NCBI GenBank assembly: GCA_965230615.1
Contig: OZ246012.1
Span: 2,542,001-2,606,000 of the forward strand
DNA length: 64,000 nt
Direction: 5' to 3'
Origin: G965230615 sp965230615
GTDB lineage: Bacteria > Pseudomonadota > Gammaproteobacteria > HTCC5015
Part shown: positions 33,984 to 43,307 of the stretch, piece after piece
Numbering within the stretch: the first letter of the stretch is position 1
How the letters are laid out: each line of letters starts with the position of its first letter
Position numbers and translations under genes: made by a program
Notes under the pieces: model-generated
What the model was told of the DNA's origin: nothing
What the model saw: the letters and a program-made list of their open reading frames with translations, nothing else
Databases searched by the model: none

Positions 33984-34808
33984 ATGATTTATGACTTTGA
34001 AGACATCATCGCACTTGATGATTACGAAATTGATCTCGCTGAAGCCGCTTTGGTCATCGCTAAAGACGAATACCCACAGCTGGATATTCCTCGCTACCTT
34101 GATTGTATTGACCAGTATGCACTGGACATTGCTAATCAATTAGGCGGCAATAATGATGCCGAGACCATGATTGCCACACTCAATGAATACCTGTTCAAAA
34201 ATCTGGGATTCAAAGGTGACATGGACGATTACTATGACCCTCGGAACAGCCTGCTGAACGATGTGATCGACCGTCGCTGCGGCATCCCTATATCTTTGAG
34301 TATCATTTATCTAGAGACAGGCCGCCGCCTTGGCCTGGAACTAGAAGGTGTGTCTTTTCCTGGTCACTTCTTAGTCCGCTTTAATGTTAGTCATGGCACC
34401 GTTATCTTAGACCCTTTCTTTGGCGGCATATCATTGAGCGAAGATGAACTCGAACACCGTATGTCACGCTTTAGTGATGAGCACTTGGAAGAGCCATTGG
34501 AAGACCTGCTGGAACCTGCCAGCAATAAAGCCATTCTTGAAAGAATTCTGCGTAATTTACGTGGTATTTATATGCAAAACTCGACCCATGACAAGGCGCT
34601 GCGCACCTCAGAAAAAATCCTTACACTAGCACCGGACAACCCTTACGAATACCTACTGAGAGGCTCGATCTATCAATCTATGGAATGCCATAGAATGGCG
34701 CTCTCTGATTATCAGCGCTTTATCAATATGGATCCAGAAGCCGACGAAGCAGAAAAAATTCGCGCACAAATTGTCGAACTGCAATCAACCGTTCGCTTTT
34801 TGCACTAG
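33984..34808 (+). CDS. SirB1 family protein (transglutaminase-like + TPR)
   Basis: 274 residues. The N-terminal two-thirds has the SirB1 transglutaminase-like pattern with DRRCGIPISLSIIYLETGRRLGL (Cys), FPGHFLVRF (His) and ILDPFFGG (Asp). The C-terminal part (ILRNLRGIYMQ to the end) forms tetratricopeptide-like helices. The biochemical activity of the family is not established. It starts after GGGAGTCAC upstream of the ATG and is probably its own unit, convergent with the MATE gene. Confidence 0.85.
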   Translation: MIYDFEDIIALDDYEIDLAEAALVIAKDEYPQLDIPRYLDCIDQYALDIANQLGGNNDAETMIATLNEYLFKNLGFKGDMDDYYDPRNSLLNDVIDRRCGIPISLSIIYLETGRRLGLELEGVSFPGHFLVRFNVSHGTVILDPFFGGISLSEDELEHRMSRFSDEHLEEPLEDLLEPASNKAILERILRNLRGIYMQNSTHDKALRTSEKILTLAPDNPYEYLLRGSIYQSMECHRMALSDYQRFINMDPEADEAEKIRAQIVELQSTVRFLH

Positions 34809-34851
34809 TCGACGAATACTGCAAGTGGGCATCACCCACAAACGCCAAGCT

Positions 34852-36207
34852 TTATCTTGGATCAGTGTAAAATGTTTGGTGACGGTCAGTATAAAACAGC
34901 ATAAATAATAGTGTTATACCACGCATAGCTAGGAAGCACAGCAACGCTAACCATAGACCATGGTTACCTAAGTCGATACTGTAGTACCATACCAATGCAA
35001 AGCAACAAACTGAAATAAACATGGTATTTCGCATTGCCCGCGCTTGAGTTGCCCCAATAAATACACCGTCAAGCCAATAACTCCAAACAGCCACTAATGG
35101 CGCAAGCCATAGCCAAGGCAAATACTCGGTGGCCAGACTGCGCACACTTTCAATATTGGTTAACAACGCAATAATCCAAACACCAGCAACCATGAAGAGC
35201 ACGGTATACAACACAGCGCCTAATAATGACCATAGACCACTTACCCATACATAGCGCCAGAATAAGCGACGATCGGCCTTACCAACTGCACGCCCCACCA
35301 AGGCTTCTGCAGCATGCGCAAAACCATCCAAACCAAAAGACAACAGCAATAAAAAATCTCTTAACAAGCTATTTGCCGCTAATACCTCATCACCAAACTC
35401 AGCACTTTTTGCCGTAAAAAAAGCAAACGCTAAAATCATTAACAAGGTACGCAAAAAAATATCTTTATTTAAATGCAACATGCGTTTTATAGCCTGCGCC
35501 TGCCACAAGCTGGACCACTGCCAACGAATAGCTGGCCAACATAACTGTCTCTTTAATAAATATAACCCCAACAACAAACCGGCATACTCAGCAATCAAAC
35601 TGGCCCAAGCAACCCCGGCAACTGCCATATCCAAATAGACCACGAAAATGATATCCAAGACGATATTTAAAAGGTTAATAAATACCGTGACATACAATGT
35701 TGCTTTGACATTTTGCAAACCCAAAAACCAACCCAGCAAAACATAACGCATCAATACTGCTGGCACAGCCCAGATACGAATAGCAAAATATTCGGACGCT
35801 AATGCTTCAACGCTGACACTGGCTTTAACAAAGCTCAATGCCAATAACAATATGGGCGTTTGCAATAAGAGCACAAATACGGCCATAAGCACGGCCAATA
35901 ACAGCGCACGATACAACAACCATTGCAATGCGCTATAGTCCTGCATGCCATAGGCTTGCGCGGCCAAGCCCGTCGTACTCATACGCAAAAAACCAAATAG
36001 CCAAAAAGCCAGGGTAAATACCATGCTGCCCAATGCCACTCCACCAAGGTATTGTGGTGATGGCAGATGCCCAACAACCGCCGTATCGACCAAACCTAAC
36101 AAAGGCACTGTCAGATTCGACAAAATCATCGGCAAAGCCAAGCCCCAAGTCTCGCGGTGCAAGCGATACTCAAATCCTAAAAATGTTTTCTCTGAATTAG
36201 CTGACAT
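34852..36207 (-). CDS. MATE family transporter, DinF-like
   Basis: 451 residues with twelve predicted membrane helices. It begins ALPMILSNLTVPLLGLVDTAVVGHL, the signature of the DinF branch of multidrug and toxic compound extrusion proteins, which export cations or drugs using Na+ or H+. The second half repeats the fold with FGLDGFAHAAEALVGRAVG. The substrate is unknown. It lies downstream of the rubredoxin gene with about 120 bases between. Confidence 0.9.
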   Translation of the reverse strand: MSANSEKTFLGFEYRLHRETWGLALPMILSNLTVPLLGLVDTAVVGHLPSPQYLGGVALGSMVFTLAFWLFGFLRMSTTGLAAQAYGMQDYSALQWLLYRALLLAVLMAVFVLLLQTPILLLALSFVKASVSVEALASEYFAIRIWAVPAVLMRYVLLGWFLGLQNVKATLYVTVFINLLNIVLDIIFVVYLDMAVAGVAWASLIAEYAGLLLGLYLLKRQLCWPAIRWQWSSLWQAQAIKRMLHLNKDIFLRTLLMILAFAFFTAKSAEFGDEVLAANSLLRDFLLLLSFGLDGFAHAAEALVGRAVGKADRRLFWRYVWVSGLWSLLGAVLYTVLFMVAGVWIIALLTNIESVRSLATEYLPWLWLAPLVAVWSYWLDGVFIGATQARAMRNTMFISVCCFALVWYYSIDLGNHGLWLALLCFLAMRGITLLFMLFYTDRHQTFYTDPR

Positions 36208-36329
36208 GCGTTGCCCAAATGGCGCAGCAATCAGCCTGCCCCATACCAGACAGATTGCTTAAGTCCTTGAAAAACAGCGACTTGTAAAGCCCACTAGCGT
36301 GCTGGGCCAGTAAAAGCCCAGCCAATGGC

Positions 36330-36494
36330 CTAGACTTCCATCATTTCGAAATCAGCTTTGCTAACACCACACTCAGGACAGGTCCAGTTTTCTGGAATAT
36401 CGTCCCAGCGGGTCCCAGGCTGAATACCTTCTTCAACCAGGCCTTCTGCCTCATCATAGATAAACCCACAGACCACACACATATATCGTTTCAT
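36330..36494 (-). CDS. rubA: Rubredoxin
   Basis: A 54-residue protein missed by size cut-offs. It starts KRYMCVVCGFIYDEAEG and contains NWTCPECGVSKADFEM. The two CxxCG knuckles (CVVCG and CPECG) bind one Fe atom and the spacing is exactly that of rubredoxin. It serves as a one-electron carrier to enzymes such as alkane hydroxylases or oxidative-stress reductases. Its ATG at 36494 has AGGAAAG about nine bases upstream. Divergent from thiD-thiE-hemL, an arrangement I recall in other marine gammaproteobacteria. Confidence 0.95.
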   Translation of the reverse strand: MKRYMCVVCGFIYDEAEGLVEEGIQPGTRWDDIPENWTCPECGVSKADFEMMEV

Positions 36495-36576
36495 CTATTC
36501 TTTCCTACTTTATGTATAATTCAGGTATTACAGCAAGGCCGCTATTGTCCACAATACGGCCAATTATTCAAACAAC

Positions 36577-37467
36577 TTGTCGCAAAATAGGCCTATCGTG
36601 CATTCAGATGTTTCAAAACAGCCCGTTGTCATGGCTATTGCAGGAAACGACCCAACCGGCGGTGCCGGATTAGCCGCTGATACAGAAAGTATCATCAGCC
36701 AGGGTTGTTATGCGATGCCTGTCGCCACCTGTATCACAGTACAAGATACCTGTGATGTACATAGCGTTAATCCCATTGATGCTGACCTCGTCATCCAACA
36801 AGCCCGCACCATACTGGAAGATATTGCTGTCGATGCCATTAAAATTGGCCTGCTAGGTAACGAAGAAAATATCGAAGCTGTCCACGAGATTATTGCTGAT
36901 TACCCCAATATTCCAGTCGTACTTGACCCGATCATGACTGCCGGTGGCGGTAGCCCGCTTAGTAACGACGTTATGCTGGAAATGTTTATTGAACTCCTAT
37001 TACCTTACACCACCGTATTAACGCCCAATAGTCACGAAGCCCTGGCATTGGTACCGGGCGCTGATAGCATCCAGGCTGCCGCGCTGGCACTACAAGAGAG
37101 TGGTTGCCAATATATTTTAGTGACCGGCACACATGAAAACTCACCACAAGTCATTAACCGCCTTTATGGTGAACAAAAAGAACTCTATAACTACCGCTGG
37201 GACCGTTTGCCGCATAGCTATCATGGCTCAGGCTGTACACTTTCAGCATCACTGACAGCATTATTAGCACACGGCTTGTCACCCGCTGAAGCTGTCTACC
37301 AAGCGCAGGAATTCACCTGGTACAGTCTATACAATGGCCATCGATTAGGCATGGGGCAACATCATCCTAACCGTTTATTCTGGGCCAATGAAGATGGCGA
37401 GCCTGATACAGACACTGAGTCGGACATTGATCATCAGCAAATCACACATGCTGTTAGTGACGACTAA
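36577..37467 (+). CDS. thiD: Hydroxymethylpyrimidine/phosphomethylpyrimidine kinase
   Basis: Thiamin biosynthesis: phosphorylates HMP to HMP-P and HMP-PP. The ribokinase-type motifs are AIAGNDPTGGAG near the N-terminus, VLDPIMTAGGG and the catalytic SYHGSGCTLSA. 296 residues if it starts at the TTG at 36577. A GTG at 36598 or the ATG at 36631 (just before AIAGNDP) are alternatives, and no clear ribosome binding site decides between them. It starts the thiD-thiE-hemL run. Confidence 0.93.
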   Translation: MSQNRPIVHSDVSKQPVVMAIAGNDPTGGAGLAADTESIISQGCYAMPVATCITVQDTCDVHSVNPIDADLVIQQARTILEDIAVDAIKIGLLGNEENIEAVHEIIADYPNIPVVLDPIMTAGGGSPLSNDVMLEMFIELLLPYTTVLTPNSHEALALVPGADSIQAAALALQESGCQYILVTGTHENSPQVINRLYGEQKELYNYRWDRLPHSYHGSGCTLSASLTALLAHGLSPAEAVYQAQEFTWYSLYNGHRLGMGQHHPNRLFWANEDGEPDTDTESDIDHQQITHAVSDD

Positions 37468-37485
37468 TCACCCAATTAATTAACA

Positions 37486-38124
37486 ATGACAATCAATACC
37501 CAATCGGCATTACGTGGCATTTACCCACTGAGCAGCAACACAACAACAAACACCGTACAGCTCTGCCACGAAATAGAACTTGCCTTACAAGGCGGTGCCA
37601 GCATTATTCAATATCGCGATAAACACTCTGACAAGGCGACACGTTTGCAACAAGCGCAAGCATTGCAGCGACTTTGCCATCAGTATCAACGCCCCTTAAT
37701 CATCAATGATGATGTTCATCTTGCTAAACAAGTTGGTGCTGCAGGCGTACATCTGGGTAAAGATGATGCTAACTACTCAAGCGCACGAGCCACATTAGGA
37801 CCGGATGCAATCATTGGCATATCTTGTTACAACGACTTATCAACCGCACAAGCAGCAGCAAGTGCCGGCGCTGATTATGTTGCCTTTGGTAGTGTTTTTA
37901 CATCCCCCACCAAGCCTCATGCACCGCGCGCATCTATCGAACTACTGCAAGAAGCCAAGCAAGTTTTAAACATCCCCGTATGTGCTATTGGAGGCATTAC
38001 GCTAACTAATTGCCATACACTGTTGCGAGCAGGCGTAGATATGCTGGCATTGATTTCAGCCATTTTTGCGCAAGAGGATATTAAAAGCAATACACAACAG
38101 TTTGTCCGGCATTATGCCCGATAA
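37486..38124 (+). CDS. thiE: Thiamine-phosphate synthase
   Basis: 212 residues. Joins HMP-PP with thiazole phosphate to give thiamine phosphate. The TIM-barrel blocks are all present: QYRDKHSD, LIINDDVHLAKQVGAAGVHLGKDD, IIGISCYND, YVAFGSVFTSPTKP and VCAIGGIT. It starts 18 bases after thiD, in the same operon. Confidence 0.95.
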   Translation: MTINTQSALRGIYPLSSNTTTNTVQLCHEIELALQGGASIIQYRDKHSDKATRLQQAQALQRLCHQYQRPLIINDDVHLAKQVGAAGVHLGKDDANYSSARATLGPDAIIGISCYNDLSTAQAAASAGADYVAFGSVFTSPTKPHAPRASIELLQEAKQVLNIPVCAIGGITLTNCHTLLRAGVDMLALISAIFAQEDIKSNTQQFVRHYAR

Positions 38125-38277
38125 CAGTACGCCTGTATGCGGGTACATAATGGACAGCTAACCATATTAGTAAGATAACAGCCATTGATTAACGCTAGGC
38201 AGCCCAGGCTGAGATGCCTATAATGCCAGACAGATAAATACGGCGATTACGCCACTAGACGATAGGACAATATTGGC

Positions 38278-39555
38278 ATGAGTAATAATTCACTTTTTCA
38301 AGCGGCTCAAGAGCATATTCCCGGCGGTGTTAACTCACCTGTGCGCGCCTTCAAAAGTGTTGGCGGCGAACCACTATTTATCAAACGGGCACAAGGCGCT
38401 TATTTATATGACAGTAACGAGCAGCGCTATATTGATTATGTTGGCTCTTGGGGGCCGATGATTTTGGGCCATGCTCATCCTGAGGTTATTGAAGCGGTCA
38501 AAAGTGCGGCTGATAATGGTTTGAGCTTTGGCGCTCCCACTGAAATAGAAACGCATATGGCAAACAAGGTCTGCGAGCTCGTTCCTTCTATTGAAATGGT
38601 ACGCATGGTCAGTTCCGGCACAGAAGCAACGATGAGTGCAATCCGCCTGGCACGGGGTTATACCGGCAGAGATAAAATTATCAAGTTTGAAGGCTGCTAC
38701 CATGGGCATGGTGATTCATTTTTAATTAAAGCTGGCTCGGGCGCACTTACCCTGGGCATTCCAACCTCACCCGGTGTCCCTGCCGCATTAGCCGAACATA
38801 CCTTAACGCTAAACTTTAATGACCTAAGCTCTGTTGAGCAAGCGTTTGTCCAACACCCTGATGAGATTGCCTGTATTATTGTCGAACCCGTAGCAGGCAA
38901 TATGAACTGTATCCCACCTCAAGATGGTTTCTTACAGGGCCTGCGCGAGATTTGCGACCGCTATAATAGCGTACTTATTTTCGATGAAGTCATGACTGGT
39001 TTTCGTGTTGCACTGGGCGGCGCTCAAGCTGTTTATAATGTACAGCCTGATATGACGACGCTAGGTAAAGTCATTGGCGGTGGCATGCCTGTTGGCGCCT
39101 TTGGCGGCAAACGTGAAATCATGCAACAGCTCGCACCACTAGGACCTGTCTATCAAGCCGGGACATTATCCGGTAATCCAATTGCAATGAGTGCTGGTTT
39201 AAAAACACTTGAGCTTATCGCAGCCCCAGGTTTTTTCGAACAGCTGACGGCCAAAACACAGCAACTGGTGCATGGCATTAAGCACGCTGCCGACAAATAT
39301 CATATCCCACTCTGTTTTAATCAAGTTGGCGGAATGTTTGGTTTGTTCTTTACTGAACAGCAAAGCGTTACCCGCTTTGCTGATGTTAACGACTGCGACC
39401 TTGAACGTTTTAATCAATTCTTTCACAAGATGTTAGCTGCCGGTATCAACCTTGCACCATCAGCTTATGAAGCAGGCTTTGTCTCCGCTGCACATAGCGA
39501 AACTGATATTGCTGCAACAATTGCTGCTGCTGAGACTTGTTTTAAGACATTGTAG
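38278..39555 (+). CDS. hemL: Glutamate-1-semialdehyde 2,1-aminomutase
   Basis: 425 residues. PLP enzyme that makes 5-aminolevulinate, the haem precursor, in the C5 pathway. The signature FDEVMTGFRVALGGAQ and the PLP lysine in TLGKVIGGGMPVGAFGG are intact, as is the N-terminal IPGGVNSPVRAF. A TATAAT lies at 38219-38224 without a good -35, so it may have its own promoter after the 153-base gap from thiE. The haem product serves the many cytochromes in this window. Confidence 0.97.
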   Translation: MSNNSLFQAAQEHIPGGVNSPVRAFKSVGGEPLFIKRAQGAYLYDSNEQRYIDYVGSWGPMILGHAHPEVIEAVKSAADNGLSFGAPTEIETHMANKVCELVPSIEMVRMVSSGTEATMSAIRLARGYTGRDKIIKFEGCYHGHGDSFLIKAGSGALTLGIPTSPGVPAALAEHTLTLNFNDLSSVEQAFVQHPDEIACIIVEPVAGNMNCIPPQDGFLQGLREICDRYNSVLIFDEVMTGFRVALGGAQAVYNVQPDMTTLGKVIGGGMPVGAFGGKREIMQQLAPLGPVYQAGTLSGNPIAMSAGLKTLELIAAPGFFEQLTAKTQQLVHGIKHAADKYHIPLCFNQVGGMFGLFFTEQQSVTRFADVNDCDLERFNQFFHKMLAAGINLAPSAYEAGFVSAAHSETDIAATIAAAETCFKTL

Positions 39556-39587
39556 AACGCTGTTACCACGACTCAAGGATAACAACC

Positions 39588-39872
39588 GTGCCTGATAGCA
39601 TCATTAGTATTTCCGGCTGGCTACCTGCGATTATCATTCCAAGTGCCACACTGATACAACTGGCCAGCATCTTTCGCAATCACTCTGCCAAAGGTGTCAG
39701 CGCACTGGTATGGTTCCTATTCGGTATAGCCAACATTGGGCTTTATATCTACACTGAAAAGTATACCGAAATCCAATCAGTACTAGGCTTATTAGGTACG
39801 GCCTTAATTGACTTTATTATTTGCGCCCTAGCCCTATTAAAGTATGGCGAACAATATAATACTTCAACATGA
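39588..39872 (+). CDS. SemiSWEET/PQ-loop small membrane protein
   Basis: 94 residues starting at GTG. Three hydrophobic helices and the middle stretch PSATLIQLASIFRNHSAKGVS fit the SemiSWEET/PQ-loop family, which dimerises to form small sugar or metabolite transporters. The substrate is unknown. It follows hemL by 32 bases, and its stop overlaps by four bases the start of a broken CPBP-protease frame, so the two were once coupled. Confidence 0.75.
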   Translation: MPDSIISISGWLPAIIIPSATLIQLASIFRNHSAKGVSALVWFLFGIANIGLYIYTEKYTEIQSVLGLLGTALIDFIICALALLKYGEQYNTST

Positions 39873-40145
39873 TAAGTATTGGCTTGGCCGAATATATTAC
39901 TTTCGGTTTGCTGACTATTAGCCTTATTTCACTATGGTATCAGTATTAGCTTATGTATTATTGACATACTTTTTGGTATCGCCCACCTCGGGGGCGGCAT
40001 CTTAACCGCAGGCTTGGCTACAGTAGCAGGCTTATTTTATGCCTTGATATACCAACGCACACAAAGTATTGAAATGAGCATCGCGGCACATTTCACTGCT
40101 AATATAATACATATTTTGTTCTTTACTTACCCAGCCCCAAGATAA
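39869..40145 (+). pseudogene. Decayed CPBP intramembrane metalloprotease
   Basis: A start (ATGATAAGT) overlapping the SemiSWEET stop gives a short frame of about 26 codons ending at TAG. A second frame opens after a TGA at 39912-39914 and reads to the TAA at 40145. It contains FGIAHLGGG (F-x3-H) and HFTAN (H-x3-N), two of the three CPBP/CAAX protease motifs. The third (EExxxR) is missing and the remaining length is about 75 residues, against roughly 200 normally. At least one frameshift and probably a deletion have inactivated it. Confidence 0.7.
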
Positions 40146-40323
40146 CAGCATAACCCTATACCTAAATCCTAACATTCATATAAATATAACAACTGCTTTT
40201 TCGCAGCTGATCAACTACAACTATAATAGGTTAAACCGCAGCCAATAATAACAAATATCTATTTTCATTTGCTGACAGCCTAGGCCTTATGCTAACGTAA
40301 CTAAAAACAAAGCTGCATGGCCC

Positions 40324-41946
40324 ATGCAAAAAATAACAACCAATACAGAAACCTACATGAACAAAAACGACTTATTTAATAAGCTTAACGCCAAAAAACA
40401 GGCTATTTACTTCGCTTTTCATCACCGTGAAAACCTGATTAAAGACTATGTAAATTCACTATTTTTTTATAAGCTCAAAGCACTTACCAGCGCTCTAGAT
40501 AAGAGACCACTCTATTTTATCGAGTCGGCTTTTTTTGCCACACCCGCTAACTTATTTGAAGAATTCACTAAGCGCGATCATAAAAGCGCTTACCAATTTG
40601 TTGCTCAAGCTCGCAACCGCTTAAGGGAAAACAGCCAACAATTTTTCACAACAACAAGCAATGAAAGTATTGACTACAATGCACTAGACGCTTTGTATGA
40701 GGATGCTCTACATTATTATAATGCTGCAACAACTGGCAATATTGTATTACTGGAGTTCGAGAAACAACAAATTGCCGAGGCCGCTAAACAAGTCGGCCTT
40801 GATCTGCGGCCAGTAACTAACAATGAACGTACTATCATCAAAGAATATCACGCAGCAACTTCATTAGACCTTGCCACACCGGGTAACTGGCGCAATGGTG
40901 ATATTCAAAATGCTCCAAACTGGGCCAGTGCTGACACATACAGCAGAGGTTTTAATGCTGTTAACCTGATTCAATATGAAAATGCCTGCATAGATGATTG
41001 GGGTGTCATAGCACATAATAAACAGCTCGTAGCAGAGTTATTAGAACCTGATGTGTTAGCTATCGTCAACAGTGAAACATTCGTTAGCAGCTTCCCCGGC
41101 CTGGATACTTATATTGAAAATATCACGCAGCATAAGCCAGCCATTAGCACTGAACCGGGCATTAAATATATTCGAGTCTTTAATGTAATGGGCTACAATT
41201 TCTACCACTGGGTAATAGAAACACTGGCCAGTTTGTTTTTAATAAAAGATATGCTAGGCAATGAGTATAAACTCATTATGCCGCCTGAATTACAAGCCTT
41301 TCAACGAGCCACCTTAGCGCTATTTGATATTCACGCTGCTGATACAGTAACTATTCCGCGTGGCCAGGTATTGCGCTCAGCAACAATACTGAGTACCAGT
41401 GTGTTTTATCGTACCGACTCATACAATCCTGAGTTAACCAAGAACCTGCGACAATACCTGATTAGTCGCGTCGGCGCCGATCAACAAGCTGCAGAAAAAT
41501 TGTATTATCTCAAACGCCCAAGCGCTGCAGGCCAAGGTCGCCGTCTTATTCTCAATGAAGATGAGCTAATCGAAAAGCTACAAGCCAGAGGGTTTGAAAT
41601 TATCAATCCAACGGCATTTAGCTTTGCAGAAACAATTAGCATTATGGCCAGCGCAAAATGTGTTGTTTCTATGCACGGTGCCGCAATCACTAACTGCTTG
41701 TTTATGCAAGCGAACACCTCCTTAATTGAAGTAAGAAATATCGAGGTCGACAACCTGGACGCCGATGTACAACATCACTACCAGCTATTAGCGAGTATGC
41801 TGGGCTTAAACTATTACTATATTGGCGGACAGCCAGAGCAAAGCAGTACCGATGATGACCGTAGTATTGAAATGAAACACCATGATAATGTGACTATCGA
41901 TATTGATGATGTAATGGCTTGTGTAGCAGACGCATTACAAGCATAA
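40324..41946 (+). CDS. GT61 (DUF563) family glycosyltransferase
   Basis: 540 residues if it starts at 40324; the ATG at 40357 is an alternative. The C-terminal half carries the GT61 pattern: FNVMGYNFYHWVIETLASLFLIKD, YYLKRPSAAGQGRR and the block SMHGAAITNCLFM followed by LIEVRN. These retaining glycosyltransferases often act on glycans or lipids at the membrane. The N-terminal 200 residues are unusual, polar and helical, without a domain I recognise. No capsule or LPS cluster surrounds it. Confidence 0.82.
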   Translation: MQKITTNTETYMNKNDLFNKLNAKKQAIYFAFHHRENLIKDYVNSLFFYKLKALTSALDKRPLYFIESAFFATPANLFEEFTKRDHKSAYQFVAQARNRLRENSQQFFTTTSNESIDYNALDALYEDALHYYNAATTGNIVLLEFEKQQIAEAAKQVGLDLRPVTNNERTIIKEYHAATSLDLATPGNWRNGDIQNAPNWASADTYSRGFNAVNLIQYENACIDDWGVIAHNKQLVAELLEPDVLAIVNSETFVSSFPGLDTYIENITQHKPAISTEPGIKYIRVFNVMGYNFYHWVIETLASLFLIKDMLGNEYKLIMPPELQAFQRATLALFDIHAADTVTIPRGQVLRSATILSTSVFYRTDSYNPELTKNLRQYLISRVGADQQAAEKLYYLKRPSAAGQGRRLILNEDELIEKLQARGFEIINPTAFSFAETISIMASAKCVVSMHGAAITNCLFMQANTSLIEVRNIEVDNLDADVQHHYQLLASMLGLNYYYIGGQPEQSSTDDDRSIEMKHHDNVTIDIDDVMACVADALQA

Positions 41947-42009
41947 AACAAGGTAAGCACTGGCTATCAGCAAAGTAATAGCCAGTACTATTCAGCGCGA
42001 TAATATGGC

Positions 42010-42789
42010 TTAGTAACGCAATTTGGTAATTAATTCCATCTTAACGGCTACACGCGTATCTGAACCTTGACGTAACCAGAAACTATATTTACCCGGCCCT
42101 AAAGGCCCAACAAAACCTTCGGCACCAGGAGCCCAGCTATTGCTTAGGTTAACCAAGCGGGCTTGCAAGCCAGCAGCATCGACACCATCACAAATTTGTT
42201 CTGCCGGGATATTCGCATAAGGGTTTTCGCCTGTTGCGATGCCTGCTTCTTCATCATAAGTTGCAGACAAACCAGAGTCTACTGGTGGTAAATTCGCCAG
42301 CCCCATTTCACAGATAATATCACCTTGGCAAATACCTGCTGTACTATCAACCAAGGTGCTACGCAAATGCGTCCATCCGAGTAAACCTGCCGCAGGATTG
42401 TTTGGATCTTGTGTGTTTGGAAAAACAAAATCAAATGAGTCGCCTTCGACAACGGCAAAAAAACCAACATCTTCAAAACAAGGGCGGGTATCCCACTTAA
42501 TTAATCTAATTTGATCTAACACTAACCAACGAGGAACTTTAACAGTGAAGTAGTCAAAGTCATCCCGGGCAAATTCGGCCTCAATGGTATTGACACCCAA
42601 ACGCAAGCGACCCAGATTCGTCGGCTGTAAACGGTCATTGGACAAATCCTGCTCAGTAAATAGCACCTTCTTAGGCTTATAATAACCTGAATAATTTTCA
42701 GCCATTACCATATTATTAAACAGAAATACCATCAAAACAGTAACAACAAGCTGCTTAAATATTTGCAGCGCTCTACCAGCAAAGTTCAT
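42010..42789 (-). CDS. Exported protein of unknown function
   Basis: 259 residues with a signal peptide (IFKQLVVTVLMVFLFNNMVMA). The mature protein has a few Cys (RPCFED, AGICQGDIICEMG, EQICDG), two of which form CQGDIIC. The end, GPGKYSFWLRQGSDTRVAVKMEL, suggests a small beta-sandwich like the prepeptidase (PPC) domain family. I do not recognise the family. It is a single gene with about 520 bases of empty sequence upstream. Confidence 0.6.
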   Translation of the reverse strand: MNFAGRALQIFKQLVVTVLMVFLFNNMVMAENYSGYYKPKKVLFTEQDLSNDRLQPTNLGRLRLGVNTIEAEFARDDFDYFTVKVPRWLVLDQIRLIKWDTRPCFEDVGFFAVVEGDSFDFVFPNTQDPNNPAAGLLGWTHLRSTLVDSTAGICQGDIICEMGLANLPPVDSGLSATYDEEAGIATGENPYANIPAEQICDGVDAAGLQARLVNLSNSWAPGAEGFVGPLGPGKYSFWLRQGSDTRVAVKMELITKLRY

Positions 42790-43307
42790 TATTTATCTCC
42801 CATCAATACATTGAATTTCAAAGGCCTGTATATTAGCTGACAATATTATTAAGCAAGTGAACTCACAGTGCTTTTTTACACGAAAAAGCCTACGGCAAAT
42901 ACCAGCAAAGATACCCCTTAGCATTTTTGTGACAACCATGTGACTTACCTCTTATACCAGCCTTGAACAATGCGAACCCATTGAGAGTGCTATCTGGAAG
43001 AAGTTGCTTGCCTGATGTACAAGGCTTATAGCTATCTATCTTTACACGTAAGCTTAAAATAATACTTGCTTGATGCTTGTAAAGAATACGTCACCTTAGA
43101 TTAATCAATAAACATCGCAAATCAACCATCACCTTAACTTAATTTGCAGCGCCCCAAATTAAGCAGCCCTATCGAATGACAGGGCTGCTTAATTAGAATA
43201 TCGGAAATAGCTGACCGTTTATCACCACCGGCTTCTCAAGCAAGTCATCGTCCATCTAAAGCTTTTAGAATGAGTGACAAACAGCCCCTGGAGGATTTTT
43301 TGCTAAG
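42790..43307. other. Gene-free region with a strong hairpin
   Basis: No gene seen. A perfect 14-base stem, AATTAAGCAGCCCT and its complement, with a ten-base loop, lies at 43157-43194. It sits about 115 bases after the stop of the interrupted leftward gene and may terminate it. No clear T-run follows. Confidence 0.5.
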
